A DNA stretch of 64,000 nt from Stromatinia cepivora (lineage: Eukaryota > Ascomycota > Leotiomycetes > Helotiales > Sclerotiniaceae), in assembly GCA_014898415.1 (NCBI GenBank), contig RCTD01000001.1:496001-560000 (forward strand). Reading direction: 5' to 3'. Positions 59,686 to 64,000 of the stretch are shown piece after piece; positions within the stretch are counted from its first letter, which is position 1; every line of letters starts with the position of its first letter. The translations under genes were made by a program, and so were the position numbers. The notes under the pieces are model-generated. The model searched no databases, was not told the DNA's origin, and saw nothing but the letters and a program-made list of their open reading frames with translations.

Positions 59686-60798
59686 ATGACACTAGTACTA
59701 GCGACACAACAGTAACCACAGCTGTGGGAGGCCTAGTTATTGTTCTTGGCAATAATCTCCGTATCCTTGCGATTTTACACACGCTATTTCACGAGAGCTG
59801 GATTTGGATGGGATGACTGGCTGATTTTGCTTGCGCTGATAGTCACAATTTCGACAGATGTTTTGGTCTTATGGTGTTTGTATCCATCTGCTTGGGTTGG
59901 CTTGATAATAAAATATAAATCATTCCCTGACAAAACAATTATCAGCAACCGGTGTCAACCCCAATGGCCCCTTTGTGGCTTCTGATACAGACCCTAAATA
60001 CGTGTATACAGATGTCGACGTGTTCTATACTAAATTGAATTTTGTAACCACGGTACTCTACTTCACTATAACCTCCACGACAAAAATGTCAATTTTGTTT
60101 AAGTACAATCGAATTTTCTCGGTCTCAAGGGCTTTTCGCTTTCAAGTCTTGAGTGTTGGGGCCATGGTCGTGGTTTTCTGGATTGGCTGTACCGTGGCTA
60201 ATCTATTAAACTGTCGTCCTTTGAAATGGACCTGGCTTAATAGTCTTGATGATCCACGATATTGCTTCAATTATAATATATTCTGGATGGCTAGCGGCTG
60301 TGCCGAGACATTCATTGATGTATTAATCATCACGATTCCTATCAGAATGACGCTTGGCTTGCGTTTGAATAAAGCTAAAAAGTTTGCCTTGATGGCTGTT
60401 TTCCTGCTAGGGATATTGTAAGTGCAGAAAATCATTGCGTCGAAGATACTGACTGTGACGTTATAAAAGCGTTGTCATCACGGGCGTGGTTAAAGTAGCA
60501 CTCAGTTACGCACCTGGTAGCCGGGAGGCCATCATTCAACCAAACTGAAGTTTGGACGACAATACATTGTGGGATTGGAATGGTTTGTGCATGCCTGCCA
60601 GTATGCTGGCCACTCATTTTACGTGTTACAAAGTTTAGAAACTGGCACAAATTCAGTATAAGTTCTCTGAAAGAAAAATCCAAGAAAAGGAGAAACACCA
60701 CCGCACAGTTCCCTCGGACTGCGATGCCTAATACTGGAGACCACTTGTATTTGGAAGACCTTAGTCGGAGCAATCTCGTGGCCTCAGATAGCGCGTGA
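59686..60798 (+). pseudogene. fungal rhodopsin-domain integral membrane protein, pseudogene
   Basis: Seven-TM-type family common in filamentous fungi (PTH11-like/rhodopsin domain), role mostly unknown. Fragments in order: VTTAVGGLVIVL then, one base out of frame (59738-59750), AIISVSLRFYTRYFTRAGFG and WDDWLILLALIVTI; after a likely intron, VYTDVDVFYTKLNFVTTVLY, TKMSILFKYNRIFSVSRAFR, CTVANLLNCRPLKWTWLN, IFWMASGCAETFIDVLIITI; after an intron (GTAAGT at 60419), VVITGVVKVALSY. A second frameshift near 60535-60545 separates this from TEVWTTIHCGIGMVCACLPV and the tail ending VASDSA. RFYTR, DDWL and the CACLP motif identify the family. At least two frameshifts make it non-functional as read. Confidence 0.75.
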
Positions 60799-63764
60799 GA
60801 CCAGTACAATGGCAATAAACCAGAGGGAGTTCCAAAGAGATTAGTAAGTCTTCGGCCACGAATGATTGTCGACTCTTGTACTTATGCAAAGCCAATCATT
60901 CTGTCACCCGCGATCGACTTCAAGCAGTTTTGGCTGTTGAGTATTTTATTTCACTGGGGTTGGCAAGCTATTATTACGAATCAGAAACCGCATATGATCA
61001 ACTTCAGTCGGCTACAAGAAGCAGATTAGCTCGCGACATACATCTCATTCTGAAGGAGGTGATATCACTGTATCAGGTAACGGAGGCTTTTTGCACTGAT
61101 CGAAATATTCCATGTCCAGACCGTATTCATGCTACACATGCTTGGAGACGAAGGCGGAACCTGACATGATGGAGAAATCAAACTGAATGAAAATTTCCAT
61201 CAGATGTTTCATGTGGGTGGCTACGACCAAAAACTGCGAAGTATGATTATATTACGTCTAAGGAAATAGGCGCGAAGAAATGTGTTGCTAGAATCCAGAT
61301 TGGGACGATGTACATGTGACAACCGGCAGTAGATCTTCAATGATGAGATATGGAGAGCTTCCTTAAGATAGACTCTAGTCGTCAAGAACTTCAAGAATTA
61401 AAATCAGCAGAATATTGTGGGCTGAGTACTCAATTGAATACCAAATACATATCATCAATTCCTAGCAAATTCTCTGTCGTGATCAATTGCCTTGTTCTAG
61501 ACTTTCTCTTCAAATTTCCAAAGTTTGGGGTAGATGAAGGGTAGATTGAGATAAATGCAATGTTCAGATGTTGTAACTGTGCTGGGAATGTCCTGGATGC
61601 TTAAGAAGGGAGCATAATTGAGACTGAAATTGCCAAGTTCGAGAAATGAACAGAAGTACTGGGCGCAAAGGAAATGACCTCAAGCATTGGCAAAAGGAAA
61701 ACTCTTATCATGTAAAATCAATTCTGTCGTATTCTGTACCAACAGCAATTGAATGAAATAAATGTTTGATATCCCAAGGAAATGCTTGTAGTTAGTTACG
61801 TAACCTACAACAAGGCAACAATCAACGATAAAAATAGAAGATATGTATCATCACGTGATGCTACCAAATTCCTGGTGCATAGCCACGTTGTGATCCTTAC
61901 GAACCGTTCCCATGGGTACAAAGACGTGCCGCGCGCTTGGGCTATCACTAACCAAAATGCTTACTAGGTATGTTATGATCGTTATCTGCAGACAGTGTAC
62001 TCGGTGACTGAGAACAGATCGTAAATCTGTACCTCTCCGCATTGTTACGACGCAGGTACGTGATCTGTGCTTCGATAGAACCAATAATGATGTACGCGCG
62101 GATATTCTCTTATTCATTCGTATTGGCAGAAAATGGCCCCTTTCGCTATTTCCAAGTCGGTTGATGGACGAATAAGAGATGGTAGAAGGTGTGTTTTCAT
62201 AAGGGTTGTTCGTTGTTCCTGGCTAAGGAATTAGAACCTGCTTTTTGCTCTTTTTCATGCATCCGAATTATCCAATCTAATCTTGTGAAACTCACACACC
62301 TGAAGAACGGATACTCGGAAAAGATCTGGACAAAGGAGATGGGGAATGTCCGTGTGGAATAGGATAAAACGATAAAGGGAATTGATGCCGAGAAATGGAT
62401 GAAAATTTGATTGTTTGTTTCATGGTGGTTCTGATTTGATAAAAGCACCGGCATGGGCATGGTTGAAAAAAACGTTTATTCAGGAACCCACTTTAGATTG
62501 AAAGAATTCGGCGGTGAAGATAGATTAATTAGCTTCAATTGCTGGCTAATACCCTCTCCTCTCAAGATGATAGGCTATTTCTATTGTGTAAGCACTGTTT
62601 AAGTGAACTATGAAGGAATTTAGTGAACGCAAAAATGCTCACAGGCACTAAACATAGCCTCAAATCTCCTATCGCTATGGTGGATAACTTTGATGGTACC
62701 TGCGCCTCTATCGAGACCGTGCAGTTCCTACTGTACGCACTGTATTATTGTAGAAAATCGAAAATCCTATGATTGTGGGTGATTATGATGCATGCAGAAA
62801 TCCGGATCATCGGTTTGATTAGATTTGTTTTGAAATTTGAATGTGTTAGGTATCGGGGTCAGAAAACGAAGCATTACGACATTCGACTATCATACCTGCT
62901 CATGAATACACCTAATAACCTTATTGTGTAAATTTCTCCAAATATAATGGTAATGTCTTTCTTCTCCCCCCGTGTTCATTATTAGGTCAATCCACAACCG
63001 CATTGAGCTATCTAATCGTAGAACTATTCTACTCAGGTACAAAGTGGATGGCTAATTCCGCGTCTAAAATCATCCAACCTTTGGTACTCCGTAGATTTGT
63101 ATCCTACCTACCTGGTAGAATCATATGACAATCGAATGAGAAGTTTTAGTACAAGACGGAATGGTTTAGGCCAAGAAAGGAAGCCAAACTTTGCACATAC
63201 ATAATCTCGTAGTCCCTACATTCCATGAGAGCAAACCTGGAAATTCTCATACGCGACAACTTTCATGGTTGTTTCACCACTGCGCGCTTCTTCTCAATGT
63301 CCCAATGATCTCTTCATCTCAGGATTCATTTTTCTGCCTGCCGTTTTCTAAATCTACAGTAATAAATGTCTGTCGACTGTGGATCAAACAAGGATTAGAG
63401 ATCAATCAAACAAGCAAGCATTTCATTAATGTAGGGGTTTTCCATCAACCATCCGAATTTGCTTCGAAAGTGCGAAAGGCCGAAAGAGGGACAATCACTC
63501 GTTACCTAATCTATATGCTTCCAAAAAGAGTGTTGTTTGATCCAAAGCACTGAGCAAACCCAGAACAAGCCAACATTGTGCGAATCCATCCATTCGCGCG
63601 GTAGACGGAAAAAAAGGTGGACGGAGTACATATTTATTATTTAGGATTTGTGATACAGTTTGAAGGTACCTAAAGGCTGTGCATACGCTGCATACGAGGC
63701 AATTTGGCAGAACCCTGGATTATCGGGCTCCCGAAAGAGGTCGTCGGCGGATAACAGGGGGAAG
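60799..63764. other. long intergenic region
   Basis: About 3 kb with no gene I can support. A plus-strand frame at 60876-61169 (RDRLQAVLAVEYFISLGLAS then YYYESETAYDQLQSATRSRL) looks mildly protein-like but matches no family I know; it could be another remnant. The rest is AT-rich without clear repeats. Confidence 0.35.
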
Positions 63765-64000
63765 ATGGCGAAAAAATCTGGCCTACAGCCGCTGATGCTG
63801 GATCCCAATACAAGAAGAACTAGAGGAAATGGTACAGAACTTAACATTGAACAAAGTCCAAGATCTCCTTTGAGTGCAAAGTCCCCGAAATCACCGAGGT
63901 CTCCCTTCAAATTCAATACAAAGAAATCACAATTACTACATCAGGCTCAGGCTCAAGCTCAAGAACAACAGCAGCAGCAGCAACAAGAAGAACAAGAACA
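63765..64000 (+). CDS. start of a gene cut by the window edge
   Basis: ATG at 63765 opens a frame that stays open to the window end (78 codons). It begins MAKKSGLQPLMLDPNTRRTR and continues with SP-repeat-like SPRSPLSAKSPKSPRSPFKF, then an Ala/Gln and poly-Gln/Glu stretch (QAQAQAQEQQQQQQQEEQ). The regular SPxSP spacing and clean frame suggest a real gene with a disordered, phosphorylatable N-terminus. Identity cannot be judged from this part. Confidence 0.6.
   Translation, partial: MAKKSGLQPLMLDPNTRRTRGNGTELNIEQSPRSPLSAKSPKSPRSPFKFNTKKSQLLHQAQAQAQEQQQQQQQEEQE

Noticed and set aside
61851..62117. Minus-strand frame of 88 codons near the end of the window
   Set aside because: No recognisable domain, promoter or splice signals; kept as unannotated spacer.

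Overview
The window is nuclear DNA from a filamentous ascomycete. Genes are short-intron eukaryotic genes (mostly 45-100 nt GT-AG introns), a tRNA carries an intron just 3' of the anticodon, and protein families such as fungal rhodopsin-domain proteins, 2EXR, CYP505 P450-reductase fusions and CFEM-type proteins are typical of Pezizomycotina. Low GC spacers and the gene families suggest a leotiomycete (Botrytis/Sclerotinia-like), but that assignment is inference.

Layout. 0-1.3 kb: a short-chain dehydrogenase. 2.5-4.4 kb: a Ser/Pro-rich, probably broken locus split by a 640-bp PIF/Harbinger-type MITE. 4.8-20.2 kb is a dense housekeeping block: glycogen debranching enzyme (minus), then on the plus strand NAD-glycerol-3-phosphate dehydrogenase, DAHP synthase, cytochrome c1, a K/E-rich coiled-coil protein and an MBD4-like DNA glycosylase. 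A 565-bp inverted-repeat element lies between the dehydrogenase and DAHP synthase. 21.6-26.4 kb holds small lineage-specific ORFs, a 202-bp element with perfect 29-bp inverted ends and an intron-containing tRNA-Glu(CTC). 27.2-30.6 kb is a full-length but shattered CYP505 P450:reductase pseudogene. 31.7-39.0 kb holds a two-TM protein, a Net1/Dnt1-like nucleolar protein and a 2EXR protein. 40.3-44.0 kb holds an amino-acid permease and a proline iminopeptidase. 45.0-47.8 kb is a POT peptide-transporter pseudogene carrying a 500-bp hAT-type MITE with a clean 8-bp target duplication. 49-49.8 kb is another pseudogene. 51.4-56.1 kb has an RRM protein and a CFEM-like membrane protein. 57.5-60.8 kb contains three decayed fragments (NmrA-like, 3-ketosphinganine-reductase-like, rhodopsin-domain). 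A new gene begins at 63,765 and runs off the end.

Functionally, glycogen debranching and glycerol-3-phosphate dehydrogenase are divergently arranged around a 1.4-kb spacer with stress-element-like CCCCT/AGGGG motifs; both act in carbohydrate/osmolyte metabolism. The permease and the iminopeptidase lie close together on the same strand, and the dead peptide transporter follows; a shared amino-acid/peptide uptake theme is possible but unproven. The most notable theme is the contrast between an intact housekeeping block and clusters of broken accessory genes with at least four unrelated non-autonomous inverted-repeat elements. I found no clearly new multi-gene system; the strongest leads are gene-structure anomalies (a frame-offset pair in the Net1-like gene, an 11-nt exon/25-nt intron in the permease, a possible dual-targeting start in the dehydrogenase) and the element-interrupted loci.
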